Assembly (NCBI GenBank): GCA_013823135.1
Contig: PNLP01000007.1
Span: forward strand, 124,001-188,000
Length of the DNA: 64,000 nt
Source: Planctomycetaceae bacterium
GTDB lineage: Bacteria; Planctomycetota; Planctomycetia; Gemmatales; Gemmataceae
Direction: 5' to 3'
The first letter of the stretch is position 1. Every line of letters starts with the position of its first letter. The notes beneath the pieces are model-generated. The model made no database searches, was not told where the DNA came from, and worked only from the letters and a program-made list of their open reading frames with translations. Shown piece by piece: positions 18,629 through 27,108 of the stretch. A program made the translations under genes and the position numbers.

Positions 18629-19090
18629 ATGTTCTCCAACACGGTTGAGTACGCGCTACGGGCAATCGTTCACCTTGCCTATGAATCGCCCGAAGCGCGA
18701 ACGACGGCGCAGATCGCCGAGGCGACCAAGGTGCCAAAGGACTACCTCTCGAAGATCCTCCAGGGGTTGGCGAAGAAGGGAATCGTTCAGACTCAACGCG
18801 GGGTTGGCGGTGGTGTCACGCTCGCGAAGCCACCGGAGGAGTTGACAATCCTCGATGTGGTCAACGCCGTGGAACCGATCCAGCGGATCAAGACATGCCC
18901 GCTGGGGTTGGAAACGCATGGCGTGAAGTTATGCCCGCTGCACAAGCGGATGGACGCGGCGATGGAAACGGTCGAGGCCGCGTTCCGGCAAACAACTCTG
19001 GCAGAGGTTCTCGCGGAGCCCGGCGAGAGCGTCCCACTCTGCGATGGCGACCCGACTCCTCAGGCACTCCGCCTCCGACGCAAGGTTTGA
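18629..19090 (+). CDS. Rrf2-family transcription regulator (NsrR-like)
   Basis: 153 aa from the ATG at 18629, with GGGAGG 6 nt upstream. An N-terminal winged helix (about residues 1-65, with the Rrf2 signature KDYLSKILQGLAKKGIV and RGVGGG) is followed by a dimerisation helix. Cysteines at 90, 102 and 138, with CPLHKR, suit a redox- or NO-sensitive Fe-S cluster as in NsrR and related proteins, though the spacing differs from E. coli NsrR. Divergent orientation to a protoglobin suggests it represses that gene and is relieved by NO or oxidative damage to its cluster. This is inference from gene context. Confidence 0.85.
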   Translation: MFSNTVEYALRAIVHLAYESPEARTTAQIAEATKVPKDYLSKILQGLAKKGIVQTQRGVGGGVTLAKPPEELTILDVVNAVEPIQRIKTCPLGLETHGVKLCPLHKRMDAAMETVEAAFRQTTLAEVLAEPGESVPLCDGDPTPQALRLRRKV

Positions 19091-19112
19091 GATCTCAACT
19101 GGATAAAGACAC

Positions 19113-19355
19113 GAAGCAATAGCACGCGGATCTCGCGGATGAAACGCGGATGAAGAGGATCAAACAAAAGCAAGATTCACCGGAGAGAACGCAGAGGACG
19201 GAGAGAAAACCAAGACCGAGAGAAGAGTTTTGTTCATACCCTGCATTCTCTCGGTGTTTGATTTCCCTCTGTGCTCTCTGTGACTCTGTGGTTAATCCTC
19301 TGAACTGATCCTCTTCATCTGCGGTTGATCTGCGTCATCCGCATGCCATTGCTTC
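19113..19355. repeat. Large nested intergenic palindrome (about 243 bp)
   Basis: The outer arms (19113-19162 and 19306-19355) are inverted copies with scattered mismatches, both ending in GATGAAGAGGATC or its complement. The middle consists of CAGAG/GAGAG-type short-period sequence on both sides, and a 10-bp perfect inner stem ACCGAGAGAA (19215-19224) with TTCTCTCGGT (19246-19255) closes a 21-nt loop. It fills the gap between the convergent Rrf2 gene and the next gene. No coding potential is visible. Confidence 0.8.
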
Positions 19356-19379
19356 GATCTCCCCTTGCCCCCCCGATCG

Positions 19380-21464
19380 TCACTTCTTGGGCTCATCCTT
19401 CTTTGGCTCGTCCTTCTTCTTCGCCTCGGTGATGTCGATCATCAGTGGCGGCGGGATGATGGCGAAATCCTTGCCCCCGACTTTGGTCGTCACGCGAAAC
19501 ACAAACGGGCTCGAACCGGCGATTGCTGCGGAGGTCGTGGTCAGTGCGAGGTCGGTCTTCGTCGCGCCTTTGGCGATCGGCTTCGCGGCTGCGGCCGTGA
19601 TGTTCGGTGGCACGAAGAGCGGCGCGATCGCAATGTCGCCATCGGCACCCATACCACGAACCACCTCCACGACGACCTTGCCCCCCTTCCCCTTCTCGAT
19701 GCTCGCGGGGTCGGCGGACAACTTCACCTCGAACGGCTGCTTCTCCACCACCGCCAAGGCACAACCGCTGAACAGTTCCCGCGGCGGGTTAGGCATCCCA
19801 CCCAGGGTTGCTTTTACCGTGTCCACCAGCGTCCCGACGCGAACAATCGCTTCCCCGTTTACCGTTGCCTCACCCTGCACGCGGAACGGGTACGCACCGG
19901 GCTTCGTGCCGTCCTTCACCAGCAGTGGCACGAACGCGACCGTCTGCCCTGTGGCGACTGTCGTTGTGCCACTCAGGCTGGGGTCGCCAACGATGCTGAG
20001 GTTGACCGGACCCGTGTAGCCGTTGAGCCTGTTCACGGTCGCCGCGATCGCCGTGCCGCCTCCAGCGGGTGCCTCGCCGCGATCGAACGCCAGCACGATA
20101 TCGAAGTCCGCGGCGACCGGCTGAACCGTGAGATGGTAAATCTCGTTCGGGCCAGACAGGAAGTTGAGTTGCTCGCAGGCGATGACGAAAGTGCCGTCAG
20201 CAGCGGGGGTAAACTCGACTCGTGCGTTGGGTTGTGCGGGTGTGCTGCGGCCGATCTCCTTCCCCTTCTCGTCGAGCACGCGAATCAGGACTTCGCACGG
20301 TGAATTGATCTCGAACGTCGATACTGCAGCCGAGTACTTCACGCCCTTCTTGCCGGTGATCGCGAAGTGATCGAGGTCACCGGCTTTCTCGAATCGCCCG
20401 GACACGCCACCCGGCACCGGCAGTTTGTTCGCCTTCGCGGGCTCGTCGTTTGGCTCTTGCTCCGCGGCCTCCGGCCAGTTGCTCAACCGCACGGCAACGG
20501 GCCAACCACCGATACCACCCGGCTTCTTGGGGGATACATACATCGCCGCGAGTGTCGGGTCGGCTGGCACTTTCAGGCTCACGGGAGGGATCTCCGCAGT
20601 GCCCGGCCCCGCAAAGCCGATGCTTGCGGTTTGGCCTCGCTGAGCAGCGACAGGGAACGCAGTCGTCACGCCGGGAAAATCCCCGATGCGGAGACGGTAG
20701 AAGTAGTCGGCACCACCACGGTACGTTGTGTCACGAACTTCCACGAGGAACTCGCCGCCATCCTTGAAGGTGTGAGTCAATCGGCAATCGGATTGCAAGC
20801 CGGGGGTATCGTCGGCGTATAGGTCAACGAGTTCGCGTTTGGTCTTCGCGTCGTGCAGCACGATGATCGGGTCGAGCGGTGACCCGACGCGGCGTGCGAT
20901 CACCTCGAACGTGACCGTTTGCCCTGGGGAAACTTTCACCTTGTAGAAATCGCTCATCTCAGGGTCGGTACGGCCCGCGATGACGGTGGGAATCGTCGCG
21001 ACCTGCGGCATGTCCTTCGAGCGGTTCGTGTCCACTTCGGGCACCGCGGCGAGTTCATCCACAAGGAACGGTCGGAAGTTCGAAACGCCTTGTTTTGTCG
21101 CAACCCGAAGCGTGTGCAAACCAACGGGGCAGTCTGCGGGGAGTTCAACCTTCACCCGCAACTTGGCCGCGTCGGTGCCGTTCTTGTTGTCGGTCGGGAT
21201 GCTAACCTTTCCAGGGCAACTGAGCAGAACCGAAACCGGATCGTTGAGGTTCGTGCCCGTCAGGGTGAGTTCGAGTGTGTCGCCCACTTTCGCGCCGAGG
21301 CTGCCACTATTGGCGAGTGTGGGAGCCTGCGGGGCGGGCGTGATGACGAGTCCCTTGGGCTGAGCGACAGCTACGCGATGGCTTTGAGAGAAGAATGCGA
21401 TCGCGAACAGACCGCCGGCGAATCCGGCGAACGCGACCACCCAGGCAGGACGGCGACGAGACAT
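19380..21464 (-). CDS. Large secreted protein with pre-peptidase C-terminal-like domains
   Basis: 694 aa. The N-terminus MSRRRPAWVVAFAGFAGG with a following hydrophobic stretch and AVAQP is a signal peptide. It begins with an IPT/TIG-like module (GDTLELTLTGTNLNDPVSVL), then a segment like the bacterial pre-peptidase C-terminal beta-sandwich (SDFYKVKVSPGQTVTFEVIA ... GGEFLVEVRDTTYRGG) and a second such segment (AGDLDHFAITGKKGVKYSA). The C-terminal part is beta-rich and ends in a Lys/Glu/Pro tail (KKKDEPKK repeats). This architecture is common among uncharacterised planctomycete exported proteins. No catalytic domain is seen. Confidence 0.8.
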   Translation of the reverse strand: MSRRRPAWVVAFAGFAGGLFAIAFFSQSHRVAVAQPKGLVITPAPQAPTLANSGSLGAKVGDTLELTLTGTNLNDPVSVLLSCPGKVSIPTDNKNGTDAAKLRVKVELPADCPVGLHTLRVATKQGVSNFRPFLVDELAAVPEVDTNRSKDMPQVATIPTVIAGRTDPEMSDFYKVKVSPGQTVTFEVIARRVGSPLDPIIVLHDAKTKRELVDLYADDTPGLQSDCRLTHTFKDGGEFLVEVRDTTYRGGADYFYRLRIGDFPGVTTAFPVAAQRGQTASIGFAGPGTAEIPPVSLKVPADPTLAAMYVSPKKPGGIGGWPVAVRLSNWPEAAEQEPNDEPAKANKLPVPGGVSGRFEKAGDLDHFAITGKKGVKYSAAVSTFEINSPCEVLIRVLDEKGKEIGRSTPAQPNARVEFTPAADGTFVIACEQLNFLSGPNEIYHLTVQPVAADFDIVLAFDRGEAPAGGGTAIAATVNRLNGYTGPVNLSIVGDPSLSGTTTVATGQTVAFVPLLVKDGTKPGAYPFRVQGEATVNGEAIVRVGTLVDTVKATLGGMPNPPRELFSGCALAVVEKQPFEVKLSADPASIEKGKGGKVVVEVVRGMGADGDIAIAPLFVPPNITAAAAKPIAKGATKTDLALTTTSAAIAGSSPFVFRVTTKVGGKDFAIIPPPLMIDITEAKKKDEPKKDEPKK

Positions 21465-21637
21465 GCGGAACCTCAGGATGGGAGCACAGGGCGGGATGGT
21501 GCGATCTTACCCGCAGACACGCCCCACGGCGAGCGTCGATCCGCGTTTCACGTCTGCTCAACGAGGATGGGCTTGGGTTTCGGAAAGCTTGCGTTCGACA
21601 GACCACGAACTCGTTCCCGCTCCACTATAATTGCCGC

Positions 21638-23194
21638 ATGTCGCAGAACATGCCGCCCGACGTTCCATCGCTCGTCCGCCTGGGGCACGCGTACACCCGC
21701 CGTGGGGAGTACTTGCGCGCCACCGAAGCCTTTACCGGGGCGATCGACCTCGAACCCACCGACGCCGATCTGTACTTCTTCCGCGCGAACGCCTTCGCGG
21801 CTGCCGGTCGTTACCCTGACTCACTTGCCGACTTCACACGAGCCATCGACCTCCGACCGGACTACTCAGCAGCTTACCACAATCGCGCCACGGCCCAGGT
21901 TGACGCCGGCGAACTCGAAGCCGCGATTCCCGACTTCACCCGTGCAATCGAACTCACCCCTGAAGATGCCGATCCACTCAACGGTCGGGCCGCAGTTTAC
22001 AGCCGGCTGAAGAACTACGACGCGGCGTATGCCGACTACGAAGCCGCGATCAAACTCGATCCCCATACCTTTCGCACATATTTCAATCGAGCGAATGCGT
22101 ACTCCGTTCAAGAGCGCCATGAGGAAGCCATCGCGGATTACACCGAGGCGCTGCTGATTAACCCGCGACACTCGCGAGCATATGTGTACCGCGGACTGTC
22201 GCTGGAGGCGCTCGGCAAACTCGATGCGGCGATCACGGACCTTTCCACCGCGCTCCGACTCACACCCACTGCAACAGACGCCTTCTGGCACCGCGCCCGA
22301 CTCTGGGCCGACCTCGGCGAACACGAGAAGGCGGTTGCCGACTTCAACTGGGTGCTGAAACTCGACCCCAAGCACGTTGGGGCGTTGAACCTCCGGGGTG
22401 TCGCACTCGCCGAACTCAAACGGCACGACAAGGCCATCGCGGACTTCACGGCCGCAATGAAACTCGACCCGACGGACTCTGCTCCGGTATTTAACCGCGG
22501 ACTCTCTCACATCCGGATAAAGAACCTTGATGCAGCGGTTGCCGATTTCACCGAGGCCATCCACATCAACCCGGACGACCCATCGGGGTTCATTCAGCGT
22601 GGGTATGCCTATCACGAACTCCACGACTCGGAACGTGCCGTTGCCGACTTCACCGAGGCCATCCGGCTAAAGCCAGAATCCTCGCGGGCGTACTTCGCGC
22701 GTGCGATGGCCCACCGCCGGGCACAGAACTGGCACGCGGCACTTGCGGACATCACGGAAGCCATTGAGCGGAATCCGAAGTCGGATGCCGCGTTAAACCT
22801 CCGAGCGTCGCTCCACTATCGTCTGGGCGACTACCGTGCAGCGTTGGCGGATCACGTTGCGGCCTGGGAACTCGATCCGGAAGATGCGGCCACGCTCAAC
22901 CATATGGCCTGGCTTCGTGCGACGTGCCCGCTGGATGAAGTGCGAGACGGTGCAGCAGCAGTGCGGGACGCGAGCCAGGCTTGTGAGTTATCCGAGCACA
23001 AGGCACCGGGCTACATCGATACGCTCGCCGCGGCACATGCCGAAACTGGCAACTTTGAGGAAGCCATCCGCTGGCAGGAGAAGGCAATCGAGTTGGTATC
23101 CGCCGAACAAAAGAGCGACTACGAAACGCGGCTGGAGTTGTACAAGGCCGGGCAGCCATACCGAGATGTGGCAGAGAAAACTGATCCGATTTAG
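21638..23194 (+). CDS. TPR repeat protein
   Basis: 518 aa from the ATG at 21638; the frame stays open upstream but that part looks non-coding. About thirteen consecutive tetratricopeptide repeats follow, with consensus such as AIADFTxAIxLxPxxxxAYxxRG every 34 residues, covering nearly the whole protein, and no signal peptide. TPR solenoids mediate protein-protein contacts; the partner is unknown. A TATAAT at 21626-21631 lies only 7 nt before the ATG, so if it is a -10 element the mRNA would be nearly leaderless. The C-terminal repeats diverge. Confidence 0.85.
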   Translation: MSQNMPPDVPSLVRLGHAYTRRGEYLRATEAFTGAIDLEPTDADLYFFRANAFAAAGRYPDSLADFTRAIDLRPDYSAAYHNRATAQVDAGELEAAIPDFTRAIELTPEDADPLNGRAAVYSRLKNYDAAYADYEAAIKLDPHTFRTYFNRANAYSVQERHEEAIADYTEALLINPRHSRAYVYRGLSLEALGKLDAAITDLSTALRLTPTATDAFWHRARLWADLGEHEKAVADFNWVLKLDPKHVGALNLRGVALAELKRHDKAIADFTAAMKLDPTDSAPVFNRGLSHIRIKNLDAAVADFTEAIHINPDDPSGFIQRGYAYHELHDSERAVADFTEAIRLKPESSRAYFARAMAHRRAQNWHAALADITEAIERNPKSDAALNLRASLHYRLGDYRAALADHVAAWELDPEDAATLNHMAWLRATCPLDEVRDGAAAVRDASQACELSEHKAPGYIDTLAAAHAETGNFEEAIRWQEKAIELVSAEQKSDYETRLELYKAGQPYRDVAEKTDPI

Positions 23195-23258
23195 CGGCCG
23201 CCCCCGACGGAGCGGCGCTCTACACGGTGGCCCCGTTGGGACCACCGCTTAACACAAC
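23194..23258. repeat. Palindromic repeat with two hairpins (GTTAAGCGG family, copy 1)
   Basis: It lies between the convergent TPR and Gfo/Idh/MocA genes. GGTGGCCCC and GGGACCACC form one hairpin, GCCGC and GCGGC a second, and the outer ends are TTAGCGG and CCGCTTAA. Read on the minus strand it begins GTTAAGCGGTGGTCCCA, nearly identical to the copy at 26899-26926. It may act as a shared transcript end. Confidence 0.65.
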
Positions 23259-23260
23259 TC

Positions 23261-24568
23261 TCAACCAACGGCTGGCGGCAGCTTCCACGAGCCTGGGGTC
23301 GGGGCTCCGGTCACCTTCAGAGCCGACTCCAGGGTCAGCCCCTTCGGCATCGTGTCTTCGTTCGCCTTCAGGGCGTCTTCCCACTTCAGCGTGCGGCAAG
23401 CGTAGGATGCGTTCCGCCCGAGGATCGCGGTGAACGTGGAGTCGGTCACGTTCTGCAGTTCGTTCAGCGGCTTGCTGGCGCGAATGCTGTTCAGCAGGTC
23501 GATGTGCTCCTGAACGTAGGCGTTGATGTCGTCCTCGCCAGCTTGCTCGCCGTTGATGATGTACGAGCTGACGCGGCACTTGCCCTTGGAACCGACGACG
23601 GACTCGGAGACATCGTTCTCGCCGGGGATGTGCCGGCAGTAGGAGTACATCTTCATGCCGTTCTTGTACTCGTACTCAACAGCGTAGTGGTCCCAAATGT
23701 TGCCGACTTCGTTGGGGTCGCCAACCTTACGGTTCGCACGGCCGCCCATGCCGATGGCCTTCACCGGGTGGTCGTTCATGATCCAGTTGATAACGTCCAG
23801 GTTGTGGACGTGTTGTTCGACGATGTGGTCGCCACACAGCCAAAGGAAGTGATACCAGTTGTTGAGCTGGTACTGAGCATCCGAAACGCCCTTGGCACGG
23901 TCGTGGAACCAAATTCCCGACCCGTTCCAGGCGCAACGAGCCGCAACGATGTCGCCGATCGCTCCGCCCTGCAACTTCTTCACCGTCTCGATGTAACCCT
24001 TCTGGTGGCGACGTTGTGTGCCAGCGACGATTGCGAGGTTCTTCTTCTTCGACTCTTCAACGAGTTCATAGCACTTGCGAGCACCGGTCGCGTCCACGCA
24101 AACGGGCTTCTCGCAGAAGATGTTCTTGTTCGCCTTGATGGCCGCTTCAAGGTGGAGCGGACGGAATCCCGGCGGGGTGGCGAGAATCACGAGATCAACG
24201 CCGGTGCTGAGCACCTTCTGGTAGGCGTCGAGGCCGTCGAAGGTCGTCTCGGGGGTCACCTTGATCTGGGAGACGTATTTCGCGTAGTTGCTCTTGGGGC
24301 TATCCGATTTGAACGCCTTGACCGCGTTCTCGGCCTTGTTCTTGAACACGTCGCCGACGGCAACGATCTCGACCTTCGGGTTCTTCCCGTTGATACGAGA
24401 TTCGGCTTCCAGGATGTCGCGGACAGCTCCGGTGCCGCGACCGCCGCAGCCGATGAGGCCGACCTTGATGGTTTCGTTGCCGGCGGCGGCGAACAGGCCG
24501 GCACCGGATGCAGACACGGCAGCCCCGGCGATCGCCGAGGTCTTCAGGAAATTGCGACGACTCGACAT
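23261..24568 (-). CDS. Gfo/Idh/MocA family oxidoreductase, Tat-exported
   Basis: 435 aa from the ATG at 24568 (a GTG three codons earlier is possible); GAGGTG precedes it. The N-terminus has a twin-arginine-like signal (SSRRNFLKTSAIAGAAVSA). The Rossmann domain starts with KVGLIGCGGRGTG, and FCEKPVCVDATGARK holds the family EKP motif. The C-terminal alpha/beta domain carries the substrate-side residues (WIMNDHP, GGRANR). Members are NAD(P)-dependent sugar or polyol oxidoreductases; secreted forms are abundant in planctomycetes and presumably act on periplasmic saccharides. Probably co-transcribed with the FGE-like gene upstream, 73 bp away, with a hairpin between. Confidence 0.9.
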   Translation of the reverse strand: MSSRRNFLKTSAIAGAAVSASGAGLFAAAGNETIKVGLIGCGGRGTGAVRDILEAESRINGKNPKVEIVAVGDVFKNKAENAVKAFKSDSPKSNYAKYVSQIKVTPETTFDGLDAYQKVLSTGVDLVILATPPGFRPLHLEAAIKANKNIFCEKPVCVDATGARKCYELVEESKKKNLAIVAGTQRRHQKGYIETVKKLQGGAIGDIVAARCAWNGSGIWFHDRAKGVSDAQYQLNNWYHFLWLCGDHIVEQHVHNLDVINWIMNDHPVKAIGMGGRANRKVGDPNEVGNIWDHYAVEYEYKNGMKMYSYCRHIPGENDVSESVVGSKGKCRVSSYIINGEQAGEDDINAYVQEHIDLLNSIRASKPLNELQNVTDSTFTAILGRNASYACRTLKWEDALKANEDTMPKGLTLESALKVTGAPTPGSWKLPPAVG

Positions 24569-24594
24569 GGGAGACACCTCGAGATGAGAGAGTT

Positions 24595-24628
24595 GTGTAG
24601 CAGCGACCCTCTCGGGTCGCGGCTACAC
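24595..24628. repeat. Short palindrome between FGE-like and Gfo/Idh/MocA genes
   Basis: GTGTAGCAGCGACCC (24595-24609) pairs with GGGTCGCGGCTACAC (24614-24628), one mismatch, 4-nt loop. The TAGCCGCGACC core is shared with the palindrome at 54483-54539, so this may be a short relative of that family. In the minus-strand operon it could stabilise or attenuate the transcript. Confidence 0.65.
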
Positions 24629-24641
24629 GAAATACTAAACA

Positions 24642-25754
24642 CTACTCCGACTTCTTAACAACCTTCGGCTTCATCGCCGCGAGTGCGGGCTGCTCTTCTT
24701 CGGCCAACACGACACGGAAACCAACCACGTCCATCCTTGTGAGCCACCAGATGCTTCGTGGCTCTTGCGGGTCGTGCTTCTGCCAGCTTTCTTCGGACAC
24801 CCGGCGACTCGCACTCCGCAACTTATCGGCCTTGTCGGCCCACGAGCCACCGCGAATAACGTGCGCCCATTTGTCTGACGTGGGGACATTCACGGGGTTC
24901 AGGTTCAGCATGTTCTTGGCCCGATTCTCGTAGGTCTTCGGGTCGTATTGATCGAGAGCCCACTCCGAAACGTTGCCGTACAGATCATGGATGCCGAACG
25001 GGTTCGGCTTGCGACTGCCAACCTTGTGCGTACAGCCCTTGGGCTTTTCGGGGAAGTCCTCGTCCTTCGAGTTCTCGGCGAACCAGGCATACTCGGCGAG
25101 TTCCTTCGGGTCGTTGCCGAAGAAGTACGCCGTGTCGCCCTTGCCGCCGCGAGCTGCGTACTCGAACTCCGCTTCGGTCGGGAGTCGGTACAGCCGGCCT
25201 GTCTTCTTGCGGAGCCATTCGCAGTACACCATCGCCGCGTGGTGGGTCATGCTCAGGGCGGGGTGACCGTCGCGGCCGTGGTCATAGGTTTCGTCAAGGA
25301 ACGTGTTCGTTGGGCGTGTGACGGCATCGGGCCCGAGTTTAGCTGCATCCTTGTGGTCGGCCTTCAGGAACTGTTCGTCGTACCAGAACATATCCCAGTC
25401 GTTCCACGTTACCTCGACCTTCTGCATCCAGAAGCTGCCGACTTTCGCCTTGTATCGCGGCCCCTCGTTTGGCAATCGCCCAGCTTCGGTATCAGGGCTT
25501 CCGACGGTGACTTCCCCGCCGGGGATGTAAACCATCTCGAACTGACCCTTCATGTCGGATTTCGTGGATTCCTTGGTGCTCGCGTCTGTGATGAGCTTGT
25601 AGCTCTCCACCTTCTGAGTGAAGTTCTTCCGCTCCAACTTCGCGGGTGGCGGAGCGTCTTTCTTAGCTGCGGGTTTGTCGGCCGCGGGGAGCGTTAGAGC
25701 CGCCACCAAGAGTGCGGCACACAAGAGCAACGAGTGGGTGAATCGACGGACCAT
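24642..25754 (-). CDS. Secreted formylglycine-generating-enzyme-like (SUMF1/FGE) protein
   Basis: 370 aa from the ATG at 25754, which starts a signal peptide (MVRRFTHSLLLCAALLVAA). The FGE-sulfatase fold is clear: MVYIPGGEVTVGSPDTEAGR, MQKVEVTWNDW, RLPTEAEFEYAARGG, NPFGIHDLYGNVSEW, VIRGGSWAD and GFRVVLA in family order. True formylglycine-generating enzymes need a copper-binding Cys pair near the C-terminus; I do not see it, so this is more likely a structural or peptide-modifying relative than a sulfatase activator. It is divergent from apbE (start codons 30-66 bp apart). Confidence 0.85.
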   Translation of the reverse strand: MVRRFTHSLLLCAALLVAALTLPAADKPAAKKDAPPPAKLERKNFTQKVESYKLITDASTKESTKSDMKGQFEMVYIPGGEVTVGSPDTEAGRLPNEGPRYKAKVGSFWMQKVEVTWNDWDMFWYDEQFLKADHKDAAKLGPDAVTRPTNTFLDETYDHGRDGHPALSMTHHAAMVYCEWLRKKTGRLYRLPTEAEFEYAARGGKGDTAYFFGNDPKELAEYAWFAENSKDEDFPEKPKGCTHKVGSRKPNPFGIHDLYGNVSEWALDQYDPKTYENRAKNMLNLNPVNVPTSDKWAHVIRGGSWADKADKLRSASRRVSEESWQKHDPQEPRSIWWLTRMDVVGFRVVLAEEEQPALAAMKPKVVKKSE

Positions 25755-25783
25755 GTCTGCTAGATTCTCCGATAACGGCGGCA

Positions 25784-26899
25784 GTGTCAACTACCGAACC
25801 GCCCACGTGGGGGAATGTCGTGCTGGGATTGTTCGCAATATTCGTGATAGGCGCGTGGGGTTATGTTATTCCCCCTGGCGAGCCGTGCCAGTCACGGCAG
25901 GGCTCATTAGCGGAAACCCGTGCCGTGACTGGCACGGCTCGCCAGAATGTTTCTCGCTTCGAGTTTGAATCGAAGCACATGGGAACGACGTTCCGCATCG
26001 TGCTGCACGCGACCGACGAAGCCATGGCCAAACGCGCCGCAACTGCCGCATTCGAGCGGATCGCTGCGATTGATAACTGCATGAGCGACTACAAGCAAAC
26101 CAGCGAGCTCATGCAACTCTGCAAGGCGTTCGCGACTGAAGTCGGCGAACCGCGGAAGGTCAGCGACGACCTGTTTTTCGTGCTCAGCAAAGCAGAGGAA
26201 TTGTCGAAACGGAGCGAGGGTGCGTTCGATGTGACCGTTGGCCCCGTGGTCCAGTTGTGGCGACACGCTCGCCGCACGCAGGAATTGCCTGATCCTAAGG
26301 AGTTCGCCGCAGCTCGTGCCACTGTTGGTTACCAAAAGGTGAAACTCGACGCGACCAAGAAAACCGTGCAGCTCACGACACCGGGAATGCTCCTCGATCT
26401 CGGTGGCATCGCTAAGGGATTTGCAGCCGATGAAGCCTTGAAACTGCTGCGTGAGAAGTTCAGCATCAAATCAGCACTCGTCGGAGCCTATGGCGATATC
26501 ACCTGTGGCGACCCGCCTCCGGGCAAGGAATTCTGGACGGTAGACATCGCCCCCATCGCGAAATCGCAGAAACCGCGAACCCTTCAGCTCGCCAACGCGT
26601 CTGTCTCCACTTCCGGGGATCTGGAACAGTTTGTGGTGATCAACGGGGTGCGATACTCGCACGTTCTCGACCCAAAAACCGGACTTGGCCTCACGGGGCG
26701 GCGGAGCGTCACCGTCATCGCCTCGAATGGCACGACTGCCGACAGCATGACCAAGGCCGTCAGCGTGTTGCCACCCGAACAGGCGTTGAAACTGGTCGAG
26801 GAGACGGCGGGTGCGGCCGCGTACATCGTGGTGTTGGACAAGAACGAGAAGCCCGTGGTGACCACATCGAAACGGTTTCCGGCGTTCGAGCCAAAGTAA
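25784..26899 (+). CDS. apbE: FAD:protein FMN transferase (ApbE) with an in-frame palindromic insertion
   Basis: 371 aa from the GTG at 25784; a GTG at 25820 (359 aa) would put the start closer to the hydrophobic VLGLFAIFVIGAWGYVIPP signal or anchor. The ApbE domain starts at about residue 65 (MGTTFRI) and has the family marks DLGGIAKGFAADEAL, SHVLDPKTG and ASNGTTADSMTKAVSVL with the Mg-binding Asp/Thr region. ApbE attaches FMN to Thr or Ser of exported flavoproteins such as RnfG or NqrC. Between the anchor and the domain, 69 nt (25876-25944) form a perfect palindrome and encode about 23 extra residues without disturbing the frame. Confidence 0.88.
   Translation: MSTTEPPTWGNVVLGLFAIFVIGAWGYVIPPGEPCQSRQGSLAETRAVTGTARQNVSRFEFESKHMGTTFRIVLHATDEAMAKRAATAAFERIAAIDNCMSDYKQTSELMQLCKAFATEVGEPRKVSDDLFFVLSKAEELSKRSEGAFDVTVGPVVQLWRHARRTQELPDPKEFAAARATVGYQKVKLDATKKTVQLTTPGMLLDLGGIAKGFAADEALKLLREKFSIKSALVGAYGDITCGDPPPGKEFWTVDIAPIAKSQKPRTLQLANASVSTSGDLEQFVVINGVRYSHVLDPKTGLGLTGRRSVTVIASNGTTADSMTKAVSVLPPEQALKLVEETAGAAAYIVVLDKNEKPVVTTSKRFPAFEPK
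25876..25944. repeat. Perfect 24-bp inverted repeat inside apbE
   Basis: The arms 25876-25899 and 25921-25944 are perfect reverse complements (TGGCGAGCCGTGCCAGTCAC at the outer part of the left arm) around a 21-nt loop. Total length is 69 nt, a multiple of three, so the apbE frame continues through it. The TGGCGAGC end is shared with the intergenic palindromes at 39891 and 52046. Confidence 0.9.
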
Positions 26900-26926
26900 G
26901 TTAAGCGGCGGTCCCACCGGGACCGC
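26899..26926. repeat. GTTAAGCGG-family palindrome, copy 2
   Basis: Immediately after the apbE stop. GCGGTCCC (26908-26915) and GGGACCGC (26919-26926) form an 8-bp stem with a 3-nt loop; the leading GTTAAGCGG matches the repeat at 23194-23258 read on the other strand. Possibly a transcript-end structure for apbE. Confidence 0.6.
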
Positions 26927-26943
26927 GATCCGATCTTCTGCTC

Positions 26944-26973
26944 TTGGTAGGCGACACACGAGCGGGGTAGAAT
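26944..26973 (+). promoter_or_regulatory. Candidate promoter for prkA
   Basis: TTGGTA (26944-26949) and TAGAAT (26968-26973) are 18 bp apart. A start near 26980 would leave a leader of about 130 nt that includes a GACCCC-GCAA-GGGGTC tetraloop hairpin at 26986-27001. By-eye call. Confidence 0.4.
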
Positions 26974-27108
26974 ACGGGTACCACAGACCCCGCAAGGGGT
27001 CGGCATTGTTTTCTGCGACTTGAACCCGCGCGACCGAAGCGTTAGTCTGGTGCGGTTTGTTCGCCGCCTGCATCTCTGGCGACCCCAACACGGAGGACAT
27101 CACAACCC

